A stretch of 64,000 nucleotides of DNA from Bacteroidales bacterium. Lineage in GTDB: Bacteria > Bacteroidota > Bacteroidia > Bacteroidales > UBA932. Below the pieces are notes generated by a model. The model ran no database searches. It saw nothing but the letters and a program-made list of their open reading frames with translations, and was not told where the DNA came from. Below are positions 51,811 through 61,613 of the stretch, one piece after another. The stretch's first letter is position 1; each line of letters opens with the position of its first letter. The stretch spans positions 1 to 64,000 of the forward strand of contig JAFUDQ010000031.1 of assembly GCA_017459075.1 (NCBI GenBank), read 5' to 3'. The position numbers and the translations under genes were made by a program.

Positions 51811-53175
51811 ATGAAAGATATAAACAGAAGAGATTTCCTTAAGCTTGCAGGGGCAGGGGCCCTTGCAGCAGGAGCAGCCGCCTGCGGCGGAGGCAGCAAA
51901 CCGGCAGCATCGTCACAGGTTTCAGGGCCGGACGGCGAAGGCCAGATGGAATACCGCCTGAATCCTAAAAACGGGGACAAGGTGTCCCTGCTTGGCTATG
52001 GCTGCATGCGCTGGCAGATGAAAAAGGACGAGAACGGGAAAGACATAGTAGACCAGGAGAGTGTCAACGAACTGGTAGACAGGGCTCTTGAGGCCGGTAT
52101 CAACTATTTTGACACTTCACCCGCCTATCTTCGCGGCCAGTCAGAAAAGGCTTCCGGAAACGCCCTGGCCCGTCATCCGCGAAGCAGTTACTACATTGCC
52201 ACAAAGCTTTCCAACTTTGGAGACAGGAGCCCTGAGGCATCCGAGAAGATGTACCACGACTCCTTTGAGCAGATGCAGACGGACTATTTTGACTACTATC
52301 TGATGCATTCCATCGGCCGTGGCGGCTACGAGGCTTTCAAGGCCCGCTACGAAGACAATGGCATGATGGACTTTGTGCTGAAGGAGCGTGAGGCCGGCCG
52401 CATCCGCAATCTTGGCTTCTCCTTCCATGGCAGCAAGGCTGAATATGACCAGATGATTGCCCTTCATGACAAATATAAATGGGATTTCGTGCAGATTGAA
52501 ATGAACTATATGGACTGGCAGCATGCCGATGGTGTCCGTAACGTTAATGCAGACTATCTGTACGAGAGCCTTGACAAGCGCGAGCTTCCCATCGTTGTGA
52601 TGGAGCCGCTTCTTGGCGGCCGCCTTTCCAGTGTTCCGGAGAATGTTACCCGCCACATGAAGGAGCGTGAGCCGGACCTTTCAATTGCCAGCTGGGCTTT
52701 CCGCTTTGTAGGAACCTATCCAAGGATTCTTACCATACTTAGCGGTATGACCTACCGCGAGCATCTGGAGGACAATATCAAGACTTTCACGGGGTTCAAG
52801 CCTCTGACGGAGGAAGAACTTGACTTCCTTAAGGATATGGCCGGTATAATGGCCACCTACCCTACCGTCAACTGTACCCATTGCAACTATTGCATGCCTT
52901 GCCCTTACGGCATCGATATCCCTGAGATTTTCGCCCATTACAACAAGCATGTCAACGATGGTACTGTTGCCCAGAGCAGCGAGCAGGCTAATTACAAGAA
53001 GCTTCGCAAGGATTATCTGCTGAGTTACAACAAGGCTATTCCTACCCTCCGTCAGGCAGACCATTGCATTGGCTGCGGCCAGTGCATGCCTCACTGCCCC
53101 CAGAGTATTGAAATTCCCGAGCAGCTTCACCGCATAGACCGCTACATAGAACAGCTCAAACAGAATAAACTGTAG
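51811..53175 (+). CDS. Iron-sulfur aldo/keto reductase, Tat-exported lipoprotein
   Basis: 454 residues. N-terminus NRRDFLKLAGAGALAAGAAAC is a twin-arginine signal that also ends in a lipobox. The aldo/keto reductase barrel follows (LGYGCMRWQM, NYFDTSPAYLRG, YDYYLMHS-type FDYYLMHS, NLGFSFHG) and a C-terminal ferredoxin part with CTHCNYCMPCP and CIGCGQCMPHCP. It may be a periplasmic oxidoreductase that takes electrons from the preceding polyferredoxin. The substrate is unknown. A strong terminator lies 12 bases downstream. Confidence 0.92.
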   Translation: MKDINRRDFLKLAGAGALAAGAAACGGGSKPAASSQVSGPDGEGQMEYRLNPKNGDKVSLLGYGCMRWQMKKDENGKDIVDQESVNELVDRALEAGINYFDTSPAYLRGQSEKASGNALARHPRSSYYIATKLSNFGDRSPEASEKMYHDSFEQMQTDYFDYYLMHSIGRGGYEAFKARYEDNGMMDFVLKEREAGRIRNLGFSFHGSKAEYDQMIALHDKYKWDFVQIEMNYMDWQHADGVRNVNADYLYESLDKRELPIVVMEPLLGGRLSSVPENVTRHMKEREPDLSIASWAFRFVGTYPRILTILSGMTYREHLEDNIKTFTGFKPLTEEELDFLKDMAGIMATYPTVNCTHCNYCMPCPYGIDIPEIFAHYNKHVNDGTVAQSSEQANYKKLRKDYLLSYNKAIPTLRQADHCIGCGQCMPHCPQSIEIPEQLHRIDRYIEQLKQNKL

Positions 53176-53186
53176 TTTCCCAAAAA

Positions 53187-53217
53187 ACGAAGCATCTTGC
53201 AAGATGCTTCGTTTTTA
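53187..53217. terminator. Bidirectional terminator
   Basis: ACGAAGCATCTTG at 53187-53199 pairs perfectly with CAAGATGCTTCGT at 53200-53212, followed by TTTTTA on the plus side and preceded by an A-run. It serves the aldo/keto reductase operon and the convergent subtilisin gene. Confidence 0.93.
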
Positions 53218-53224
53218 TAGTATA

Positions 53225-55543
53225 TTACTTTTTAACTACAGTTTTAGTCTGAGTCTTTCCGTCGAAGGAAACCTTCAAGGTGTAAATACCGGGAGCTACG
53301 GAAGACATGTCAATCTGAAGAGGATTGAAAGCACTGAACGTCTTCTGAGCCTCATACACAACAGATCCCGTAGTAGAAACCACGCTCACCTTGGAAAGAG
53401 TCTCCTTCTCACCCGTACGAACAAACAAAGTCTTGATAACCGGGTTCGGATAAGCGTCAATCTCATTGGTATCGCCATCCCTTACAAGAATGCTGAAGGA
53501 AGAGGACACGCTCTTTCCAAGGGCATCGGTAGCTGTTACGGTAATGTCTGAAAGACCGTAATCAAGTGATGTCACATACAGGGTATTATCATTTACGTTA
53601 AGATGAGCAACCCTGTTCTCTGAAAGATTGAACTTGAATGAGAGAGGCTCCTCATCAGGATCGGTGAAATAATCTTCAATATTGAAAGAGAATATCTGGC
53701 CAATGCTGCCGCTGATGATGTTGGAGAAGTTCTTGTTCACTACCGGAGGATGGTTCTCAAGTATCTCATAAGAGCATGTAGCCTCTGCGGACTCACCCTT
53801 GACATCGGTAACGGTGATGGTAGCCGTATATTTTCCGGCTGCTGCGGCTGTACCTACTATCCTCAGGAAATAAGTCTTGTTGTTAATGATAATCTGCTCT
53901 GCTCCGGAGCCCTTTACAGTAACATTAAGGGCATCGCCGTCAGGGTCAGAAACCTCAAGCTCAACATCAATGGTCTGCCAAGCCTTAATCTGGGCAGGGA
54001 CCACTGATTTAATGGAAATCACTGGCGGCTGGTTCTCTGTATGGGTGGAATATGTAATGGCACCGTAAGCATCAACCTTAGGGCCGATATTCTTTGCAGA
54101 AATAGCAGTGGTGGAAGCGCCTTCAAGTATGCGGGTCTTGAGCATTTCATTGGTGAATCCGTCTCCGCCGAATTTTGAAACAACAAGGGCAGCCACGCCT
54201 GAAACATGAGGGCAGGCCATTGAAGTTCCGTCCATGTAAGCGTACTTATTGTTCGGAGCAAGGCTGTAAATGGAGTGAGATTCAGTGTAAGAACCTTCTC
54301 CGCCAGGTGCGGCGATATCAACCCAGCTTCCGTAATTGGAGAAATAGGACTTTGCACCGGTCTGGTCAAAGCAACCAACTGCAACAACATCGCACTGCTG
54401 GCAGATAGGGTCAAGGTCAATATCCTCATTACCAGCGGCAAAGAAAACAATACCGCCCTTCATCATGGAACCGGCCTTCTGGTTTCCGGCATTATCGCAG
54501 CCGGCGTACTTTACAAAGTATGAGATGGCGGATTTGATAACGCTGGGAACGGTAATCTTCTTGTATGCGTTGTATTCAGAGTTACTTACAGTTCCGTCAT
54601 CGTTGTCATCGGCATAATAGCCCCAGCTGTTCTGGGAAATGACGGCACCGTGGTCTGCACCCCACTTGATAGCGTTTGCACAGGTAGCATCGGAACCGTT
54701 GTTCTCATCATACTCATCCTCATTGAAAATCTGGCAGGACATGACTTTGCAGCCTTTTACATTGTTGGCATAGTCTCCGCCGGCGATACCGCAGACGCCC
54801 TTGCCATTGTTATTGATGGCAGCGATGGTTCCGGCAACATGTGTTCCGTGCTCGTCAATCTCAATGGTGTAATTGTTCTTCACGAAGTTCTTGCTGCCAT
54901 TGGCCCCGGCGGCAACAGCGTTGGAAGAAAGGTCTGTATGAGTAAGGGCAACGCCACCGTCCACAACAGCTACGATTACATTCTCATTTCCAGTGATACC
55001 GCTGTCCCAAACCGGCTTTACGTTGATGTCGGCGCCCTTGGTATAGTCATTATTGATATAATGCCACTGGCGGCTGAGGTAAGGGTCATTGAAAGCGCGG
55101 CGGCGGACTTTGAGGATTCCCTCGGCAGACTCAATTCCGGGAACTGCGGCAAGGTCGCTGATAGCCTTTGTAGGAACCACATCGTCAGCGAAAGTTACCT
55201 TATAATAACGGTGAAGGCCCTCACGGCGGGTACGCTCTTCATACTCACCTGCGTCCGGGAATACCCTGGTCATGCTCTTGATGCCAAGATTTGAGACGAC
55301 AGAATTAAGGGCTGCTGATTTTGTGGCGATGCTGCCCTGGACAAGGTCCTGCTCAATGAGGGAAATCATCTGGTCATCGAACTTAACGATGACATTACCT
55401 TTTACATAACGGCGGGCGATTGCCTTTGATGCGGCCTCTTCTTCATTTGCGAAGGCCTCTGCGGTCTCTTCAGTAATCTCCGGCTTAGCACATGAGAAAA
55501 TTGCGAATGCTGCGATGGCAGCTATGTATAGTTTCTTTATCAT
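53225..55543 (-). CDS. S8 subtilisin-family protease with type IX secretion signal
   Basis: 772 residues: signal peptide ending in a lipobox-like IFSC (Cys18), an I9-like propeptide (about 45-145), S8 catalytic domain with Asp195 (VVDGG), His232 (EHGTHVAGT), Asn372 and Ser441 (DGTSMACPHVSG), two Ig/cadherin-like domains (about 510-700), and a C-terminal sorting domain with YPNPVIKTLFV and GIYTLKVSFDGKTQTKTVVKK. The C-terminus marks it as a type IX secretion cargo, to be displayed on or released from the surface. The lipobox at the N-terminus is hard to reconcile with that route. It follows the PorV-like gene by 20 bases. Confidence 0.94.
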   Translation of the reverse strand: MIKKLYIAAIAAFAIFSCAKPEITEETAEAFANEEEAASKAIARRYVKGNVIVKFDDQMISLIEQDLVQGSIATKSAALNSVVSNLGIKSMTRVFPDAGEYEERTRREGLHRYYKVTFADDVVPTKAISDLAAVPGIESAEGILKVRRRAFNDPYLSRQWHYINNDYTKGADINVKPVWDSGITGNENVIVAVVDGGVALTHTDLSSNAVAAGANGSKNFVKNNYTIEIDEHGTHVAGTIAAINNNGKGVCGIAGGDYANNVKGCKVMSCQIFNEDEYDENNGSDATCANAIKWGADHGAVISQNSWGYYADDNDDGTVSNSEYNAYKKITVPSVIKSAISYFVKYAGCDNAGNQKAGSMMKGGIVFFAAGNEDIDLDPICQQCDVVAVGCFDQTGAKSYFSNYGSWVDIAAPGGEGSYTESHSIYSLAPNNKYAYMDGTSMACPHVSGVAALVVSKFGGDGFTNEMLKTRILEGASTTAISAKNIGPKVDAYGAITYSTHTENQPPVISIKSVVPAQIKAWQTIDVELEVSDPDGDALNVTVKGSGAEQIIINNKTYFLRIVGTAAAAGKYTATITVTDVKGESAEATCSYEILENHPPVVNKNFSNIISGSIGQIFSFNIEDYFTDPDEEPLSFKFNLSENRVAHLNVNDNTLYVTSLDYGLSDITVTATDALGKSVSSSFSILVRDGDTNEIDAYPNPVIKTLFVRTGEKETLSKVSVVSTTGSVVYEAQKTFSAFNPLQIDMSSVAPGIYTLKVSFDGKTQTKTVVKK

Positions 55544-55563
55544 AACTTTTCCTTTTTTGCCGA

Positions 55564-56496
55564 TTAGAATGAATATCCAAGGCCGATGGTGATGGTGTTG
55601 CCAAGCGACTTGTTAGCTGTGAGATAAGCAAAGTCAAGCTTTACGCCATAAAATTTAAGGCCTGCGCCAATGGCGGCGAATGAAGGAAGGACTGACTTGT
55701 CCTCTCCGTAATGATATCCGGCACGGATGAATACCATGTCAGCAAAACCGTACTCCGCACCAATGCCGGCAGTAAGGTTGCCGCTGAAGTAATAATCCAG
55801 ATCGACATCGGCCCTGATAATGTTGCCCTCAATGTCAAGGGTGTAATCTCCGGCAACTTTTGCAGAAGCAGGGAGGCTGTAGGATTCTCCAAGGATGGAT
55901 TTGACCTTGCTTCCTACGGAAACCACTCCGGCGGTGAGACCGAGCTCTTTCAGGGGCTTGTAATAAAGCATTACGTCTCCGGCAAAGGCGTCAATAGCCC
56001 TTCCGTCAGTAATGGTCTGGCGAAGATAGCGGACATTGGCACCGATGCTGAACTGGTCTGCCACGCGGACTCCCACGCCACCGTTAACAACAAGGGCCTT
56101 GGGTGTGAAGGTACCGTCCTGCATTCCGTACTGGTCTATTACATCATAAGACTCATAGCTCTGGCTTGCAAAACCGGCGGAAATGCCAATGAAGTCGTTG
56201 ATTCTGTAAGCGACTCCGGCGTTGATATTGGTGCTCTTGGTTCCGTCAGGAGCCCAGTTCTGCCAGGAAAGTCCGGCATCGAAATTCTGCTTGTAGAAAG
56301 GAATGACGGCAGAGTTGGAGAAAGCGCTCCAGGCGATACTAGATGTGGATGCTGTACCGGTGAATGCCTTTCCGGCGGTTGCCGGGTTACGGTCTGTCCT
56401 TGCGAACGGCAGGGCTTCTTCTCCGCCCTGAGCGAAAGATGGCACAGCCATCAAAAGCGCCGCTGCGGCGGATATAAGGAGTTTAGGTGTACGCAT
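55564..56496 (-). CDS. PorV/PorQ-like outer-membrane protein
   Basis: 310 residues: signal peptide ending PSFAQ, then LPFARTDRNPATAGKAFTGTAS, the opening typical of PorV/PorQ proteins, and a FadL-type beta-barrel with C-terminal GLGYSF. In type IX secretion PorV shuttles cargo from the translocon to the attachment complex. Being encoded directly upstream of a type IX cargo protease, it may be a dedicated partner for it. Confidence 0.88.
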   Translation of the reverse strand: MRTPKLLISAAAALLMAVPSFAQGGEEALPFARTDRNPATAGKAFTGTASTSSIAWSAFSNSAVIPFYKQNFDAGLSWQNWAPDGTKSTNINAGVAYRINDFIGISAGFASQSYESYDVIDQYGMQDGTFTPKALVVNGGVGVRVADQFSIGANVRYLRQTITDGRAIDAFAGDVMLYYKPLKELGLTAGVVSVGSKVKSILGESYSLPASAKVAGDYTLDIEGNIIRADVDLDYYFSGNLTAGIGAEYGFADMVFIRAGYHYGEDKSVLPSFAAIGAGLKFYGVKLDFAYLTANKSLGNTITIGLGYSF

Positions 56497-56563
56497 AATA
56501 TTGGTTTTAGTTTAATTTAGTGCGCGAAGTTAGTAATTTTTTTGATAAAAGACAAGGAACGAA

Positions 56564-56586
56564 AAAACCCGACCTCACGGCCGGGT
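56564..56586 (-). terminator. Terminator-like hairpin facing the PorV-like gene
   Basis: On the minus strand ACCCGGCC pairs with GGTCGGGT (with a GTGA loop) and is followed by TTTTTTCG, a good intrinsic terminator shape. It lies upstream of the PorV-like gene and downstream of no known minus-strand gene, since the tRNA-Ser is on the other strand. Confidence 0.6.
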
Positions 56587-56740
56587 AAATTCGCTAACAC
56601 TAACACTTATTCAATATGATCAAAATTGCTTATGAATTTTTCATTTCGATTTAAGATATTGCGAAATGCGTGCCAAAATGAAAAAAATTCAAAAAATGTA
56701 GAAAATTTTTCAAGAATTTGAGGAATTGATATCTTTTTTA

Positions 56741-56748
56741 TATATTTG
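56741..56748 (+). promoter_or_regulatory. Promoter for tRNA-Ser, rpsP and rimM
   Basis: TATATTTG with a TTTG at 56717-56720, exactly 20 bases apart, is the best consensus promoter in the window. Transcription would start a few bases before the tRNA. Confidence 0.8.
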
Positions 56749-56759
56749 CACCCCAATTC

Positions 56760-56847
56760 GGAAAGATGCTCGAGTGGCTGAAGAGGCACGCCTGGAAAGC
56801 GTGTGTACCCCAAAAGGGTATCGCGAGTTCGAATCTCGCTCTTTCCG
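56760..56847 (+). tRNA. tRNA-Ser (GGA)
   Basis: 88 bases with acceptor stem GGAAAGA/TCTTTCC, a D-arm, anticodon loop CTGGAAA between CACGC and GCGTG giving anticodon GGA, a long variable arm (GTACCCCAAAAGGGTAT) and a T-arm GCGAGTTCGAATCTCGC. It reads UCC and UCU. Its CCA end is only partly encoded. It is followed by rpsP in the same unit. Confidence 0.97.
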
Positions 56848-56912
56848 CAAAATGCTTTCCACGGGATGGAAAGAAGCAACAACTAATTATTTACATTTAA
56901 AACAGATTCACA

Positions 56913-57458
56913 ATGGCTGTTAAAATTCGTCTTCAGCGCCACGGTAAGAAGAATTTCGCATTCTTCCACATTGTAGTGGCTGACTCACGCGCTCCGCGCG
57001 ACGGTCGTTACATTGAGCAGATCGGCTCTTACAATCCTAACACCAACCCTGCTACCATCGTACTCAACAGCGAGCGCGCACTTGCATGGCTCAACGTTGG
57101 TGCTCAGCCTACCCTTACAACCCGCCGCATCCTCTCTTACGAAGGTGTTCTCCTTCGCAAGCATCTTGCAGGTGGCGTAGCAAAGGGCGCCCTTACACAG
57201 GAGCAGGCAGACAAGAAGTTTGCAGATTGGAAAGAGCAGCAGGATGCTAAGATCGCTGCCAAGAAGCAGGGTCTTGACAAAGCTGCCGCACAGGCTCAGA
57301 AAGCTGCCCGCGATGCAGAGGCTAAGGTAAACGAGGCCCGCGCAGAAGCAATCGCAAAGAAGAAGGCAGAGGCAGAGGAAGCAGCTCGCAAGGCAGCAGA
57401 GGAAGCTGCAGCAGAGCAGAACGCTGAATCAGCAGAGTCCGCAGCTCAGGAGGCATAA
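56913..57458 (+). CDS. rpsP: Small-subunit ribosomal protein S16 with long acidic-basic tail
   Basis: 181 residues. The first about 85 residues are bS16 ([40 protein letters not shown]). The remaining about 95 are an Ala/Lys/Glu-rich predicted helix ([23 protein letters not shown]), a C-terminal extension common in Bacteroidetes S16. Strongly biased codon use agrees with high expression. Confidence 0.96.
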   Translation: MAVKIRLQRHGKKNFAFFHIVVADSRAPRDGRYIEQIGSYNPNTNPATIVLNSERALAWLNVGAQPTLTTRRILSYEGVLLRKHLAGGVAKGALTQEQADKKFADWKEQQDAKIAAKKQGLDKAAAQAQKAARDAEAKVNEARAEAIAKKKAEAEEAARKAAEEAAAEQNAESAESAAQEA

Positions 57459-57465
57459 GTTCCCC

Positions 57466-57969
57466 ATGCTGCAGATTGCTTCAGTATTGAAATCCAACGG
57501 CACAGACGGTGAACTCCTCATAGGGTTCAAAGAACTGTCGGCACAGGAAATTAATACAAAGGAACCGGTTTTCATCGAACACGATGGACTGCCGGTTCCT
57601 TATTTTATTGAAAAACTAACCCCAAAGGGTAACACAAAAGCTATCGTCCGCCTTTCCGGCGTCACATCGCTGGATGAGTCTGAAGAACTTTGCGGCAGGG
57701 CTATGCTTGGCCGCGCCAGCGATTATCCTGAGCTTGAAGAGGATGAGTCCCTTGAAGCGCTTATTGGCTGGTCTGTCCTGGACGCCAAGGGAATAGAAGT
57801 AGGAAAGATAGTAGCCGTGGAAGATATTCCCGGGAATCCCTGCATAGAGGTGCAGACAAAAAAAGGACAGTGCCTGCTGCCTCTCAATGAGGAACTGATA
57901 CTGTCCGTAAATCCTGATTCTGAAGTTCTTCAGATGAAAATCCCGGAAGGTCTCCTTACAATAGAATAG
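57466..57969 (+). CDS. rimM: Ribosome maturation factor RimM
   Basis: 167 residues, PRC-barrel protein that assists assembly of the 30S head near S19 and S13. The N-terminal RimM domain (IASVLKSNGTDGELLIGF) and the C-terminal PRC-type domain (LIGWSVLDAKGIEVGKIVAVEDIPGNPCIEV) are present. It is seven bases after rpsP, the usual partner gene, and its 3' end overlaps the convergent DUF4465 gene by 14 bases. Confidence 0.95.
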   Translation: MLQIASVLKSNGTDGELLIGFKELSAQEINTKEPVFIEHDGLPVPYFIEKLTPKGNTKAIVRLSGVTSLDESEELCGRAMLGRASDYPELEEDESLEALIGWSVLDAKGIEVGKIVAVEDIPGNPCIEVQTKKGQCLLPLNEELILSVNPDSEVLQMKIPEGLLTIE

Positions 57970-58711
57970 TGGCTGCAATAGCCAGGTTATCAATGCAGAA
58001 GCATAGAGGAATATCGCTTCTGTTTGAAAGCAGTGCCACATCTATGGCTTCAATTCCGCCGAGCGGGGTAAGGTCTACGGTCTTCCACTCATTAATAACG
58101 GAAAGTATACCGCTTTTACGCTCTGCCAGGGTAACCTCCACGAACTTCTCGGAAGTTGTGGCGCTTCCTGATGTGGAATAAATCCTGAGCTTAAGATAAT
58201 CCCCATCCTGGAAAGCAGGAATCTCATCTTCATCGTCATGGGCCGGAAGGCCGAAGGTGGCAATATGGACAAGCCTGTTCGTGTTGTTAACCTGGCATTC
58301 GGCAGCGTGCATGGTGCCACTGTCCTTCTGGACGAATGTAGCCAGATGCTCCGGCATGTTCGCAGAGTTGGGGTCATACTTGATGGTCAGGTAATACTTG
58401 GAACCGTTGTAACCCTTCCCGAATACACTGAGGGGTGCTGCAATGTGACCTTCTTCCAGGGTATCGTCCTCAAGACCCACAAGGGCGCAGCCACCAAGGA
58501 AAACATCGCCGGCAGCCTTGTTAAGGAATGCCATTACACCGCCGCCCATGAAGTAATTGTCAAAATACACCTGGTCATCCCCAACCATTTCAATGGCATC
58601 GGTATAATCAAATGTGCAGACAGTATTTGTTGTGTACTGGTTCTCTTTTGTACTGGTGCAGGACACCGCAAGTGCCACTGCCAAAAGCGTAAATAAAAAA
58701 GACTTTTTCAT
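57956..58711 (-). CDS. DUF4465-like lipoprotein
   Basis: 251 residues: lipoprotein signal peptide (LLAVALAVSC, Cys18) and a beta-rich domain resembling DUF4465, a family with carbohydrate-binding-like jelly-roll structure of unknown function in Bacteroidetes (FDYTDAIEMVGDDQVYFDNYFMGG, GDYLKLRIYSTSGS, NEWKTVDLTPLGGIEAIDVAL). Start at 58711 for the signal peptide; the frame extends 27 codons further. It stands alone between rimM and eno. Confidence 0.8.
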   Translation of the reverse strand: MKKSFLFTLLAVALAVSCTSTKENQYTTNTVCTFDYTDAIEMVGDDQVYFDNYFMGGGVMAFLNKAAGDVFLGGCALVGLEDDTLEEGHIAAPLSVFGKGYNGSKYYLTIKYDPNSANMPEHLATFVQKDSGTMHAAECQVNNTNRLVHIATFGLPAHDDEDEIPAFQDGDYLKLRIYSTSGSATTSEKFVEVTLAERKSGILSVINEWKTVDLTPLGGIEAIDVALLSNRSDIPLCFCIDNLAIAATILL

Positions 58712-58831
58712 AAGTTTACTAACATTTTTAGTCCCATCTTTTTCTGCAAATATTATGCCCGCATCCACCTTTTTATATGGGAAAGCAGCCAATGATTGCT
58801 CATTGACTGCTTGTTAATAAAGATTCAGATT

Positions 58832-60145
<1,314 letters not shown>

Positions 60146-60169
60146 TTAATTAAAAATTTTGTTGATTTC

Positions 60170-61120
60170 TTATTTAACCCTTGCTACGCAGATGCCGGTG
60201 ATTGATTTGCGGCCCTTTGCGTAATCAGATATGCTCTGGTGGTCGATGACAACCTGCATCTCCGCCATGGAAGCGTGCATGAAGCCAACCTTTGCGTTGC
60301 TGTCATGAGGCCCGTAAACAACGTTTCCGTCCGGATCCGTGACATAAGCCATTGCCACGTGGGCGATGTCAAGACCCTCTGTAGCAGCCATATAACCAAT
60401 GATATCACCGGTCTGGATGAAAGGCTCCGCCTTTACGATGTTGACATCCTTGATATAATACTGAGGCGTCTGGTTCAGGGTATTCTCGATTTCCTTGATA
60501 CGGGCAAGGTCAGCTGCAGCTTCCTCATTGGTAGCAGCATTCTGAATCTGCTTGTAGTAGGCGATATTGTTAGACATGAAGTTGATTGGATGGTCATAAA
60601 CCTCACCTCCGAACTCCAGGGTCTTGTCTTCAAGAATGCCGTTTGCCTGTGCCTGGCGAATCCATTCGGTAGTATAATGAATCCTGTCTGAATAATGCTC
60701 TGTCTTTCCGTCGCGATACCTGGTCTGGAGAACGTCAGCCGCATAGCTCAGGAAATTGTTTTCCGGGAATTTGGGGTTGACAGCAGCCCTGGCCAGGTTC
60801 GTGCAGGCCTCAACAAAGAGGATGCAGTCCGTATTGTTCAGGTAAAGTGTAAGAATTTCTTTCTCACCACCATCCAGGGTGCCGGCGACATATTCCTTGC
60901 CAAGCAGGCTGCGTCCGGCGATAACCATGAGTTCAGGGGTGGAAACCTCCTTTACGGCGGCTTCATTCTTCAGGACATTAATGATTTCTGTTGCCAGAAC
61001 GGAGTCTCCGGGTGTGGTTACATAGTCACAATCAAACAATCTGGTTTCCTTCTTTGTGCTTTGTCCGCAGCTTGTGATGAACGCTGCAGCAAGAAGCAGA
61101 ATTGCAGATAAACGTCTCAT
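60170..61120 (-). CDS. DUF1460-like lipoprotein (predicted cysteine amidase)
   Basis: 316 residues: lipoprotein signal peptide (AAAFITSC, Cys18) and a DUF1460 domain, an NlpC/P60-related fold whose members cleave cell-wall peptide or amide bonds. The catalytic cysteine probably lies in NNTDCILFVEACTNLAR, close to the family's DCxxFVE; HVAMAYV and the DGNVVYGPHDS stretch follow with histidines that could complete a triad. Start at 61120 for the signal peptide. The frame extends 56 codons upstream through the tRNA-Leu region, which is not credible. Confidence 0.83.
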   Translation of the reverse strand: MRRLSAILLLAAAFITSCGQSTKKETRLFDCDYVTTPGDSVLATEIINVLKNEAAVKEVSTPELMVIAGRSLLGKEYVAGTLDGGEKEILTLYLNNTDCILFVEACTNLARAAVNPKFPENNFLSYAADVLQTRYRDGKTEHYSDRIHYTTEWIRQAQANGILEDKTLEFGGEVYDHPINFMSNNIAYYKQIQNAATNEEAAADLARIKEIENTLNQTPQYYIKDVNIVKAEPFIQTGDIIGYMAATEGLDIAHVAMAYVTDPDGNVVYGPHDSNAKVGFMHASMAEMQVVIDHQSISDYAKGRKSITGICVARVK

Positions 61121-61168
61121 GACAATGATTTTAGTTGGTTTTAGTTTGTAATAATTGTATTTAGCCTG

Positions 61169-61176
61169 CAAATATA
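61169..61176 (-). promoter_or_regulatory. -7 box for the DUF1460 gene and eno
   Basis: CAAATATA on the plus strand reads TATATTTG on the minus strand, with a leader of about 45 bases. No -33 box is evident. Confidence 0.5.
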
Positions 61177-61211
61177 CAAATACTTTGGGAATTAGCCACC
61201 TTAATAATAAC

Positions 61212-61246
61212 AAAAAAGACGACCGGTCTTGCAACCAATCGTCTTT
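61212..61246 (-). terminator. Terminator of tRNA-Leu
   Basis: On the minus strand AAGACGATTGGT pairs with ACCGGTCGTCTT (two U-G pairs) around TGCAAG and is followed by a T-run (61212-61217). It sits directly after the tRNA 3' end. Confidence 0.88.
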
Positions 61247-61247
61247 G

Positions 61248-61330
61248 TGCGGACGATGAGACTCGAACTCATACAGGCCAACGCCCACTACCCCCTCAAA
61301 GTAGCGTGTCTACCATTTCACCACGTCCGC
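61248..61330 (-). tRNA. tRNA-Leu (GAG)
   Basis: 83 bases on the minus strand with acceptor stem GCGGACG/CGTCCGC, discriminator A, and anticodon loop TTGAGGG between CTACT and GGTAG giving anticodon GAG, which reads CUC and CUU. A long variable arm follows (GGGCGTTGGCCT), as in class II tRNAs, and the T-arm is ATGAGTTCGAGTCTCAT. Confidence 0.97.
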
Positions 61331-61370
61331 AGGAAAGTAGATTTGGATTTCTCCATTTACTTTGGGACTG

Positions 61371-61378
61371 CAAAGATA
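61371..61378 (-). promoter_or_regulatory. Promoter for tRNA-Leu
   Basis: CAAAGATA on the plus strand is a minus-strand TATCTTTG; CAAA at 61398-61401 gives a -33 box at ideal 19-base spacing. It starts transcription about 35 bases before the tRNA. Confidence 0.72.
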
Positions 61379-61526
61379 CACACAAAATTTTAATCTCCAA
61401 AAATATTTTAAAAAATTTTAATCCAAGCGTCTATTTTTTTATGCACGCATACGAGGCGATTTGCTTTATTCAGCGGCACAGACGCAAAAAAAGAGAAAAA
61501 TTGTTTTTATTTCAAATAATATATTA

Positions 61527-61534
61527 TATTTTTG
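61527..61534 (+). promoter_or_regulatory. -7 box for the terminal SusC-like gene
   Basis: TATTTTTG matches TAnnTTTG; the -33 region is T-rich without an exact TTTG. The leader is about 75 bases. The remainder of the gap 61331-61613 is AT-rich and shows no other feature. Confidence 0.55.
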
Positions 61535-61613
61535 CATTTCCAGTACCTTGGAAGAAACTGGAATTTTGATTGGAAAATTTGATAATACTTTATATCACTA
61601 ACATCTTAAACGT

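Noticed and set aside
56607-56882. 91-residue minus-strand ORF
   Set aside because: It runs antisense through the tRNA-Ser gene.
61121-61288. N-terminal 56-codon extension of the DUF1460 gene
   Set aside because: It would read through the tRNA-Leu, its terminator and the promoter; the lipoprotein signal begins at 61120.
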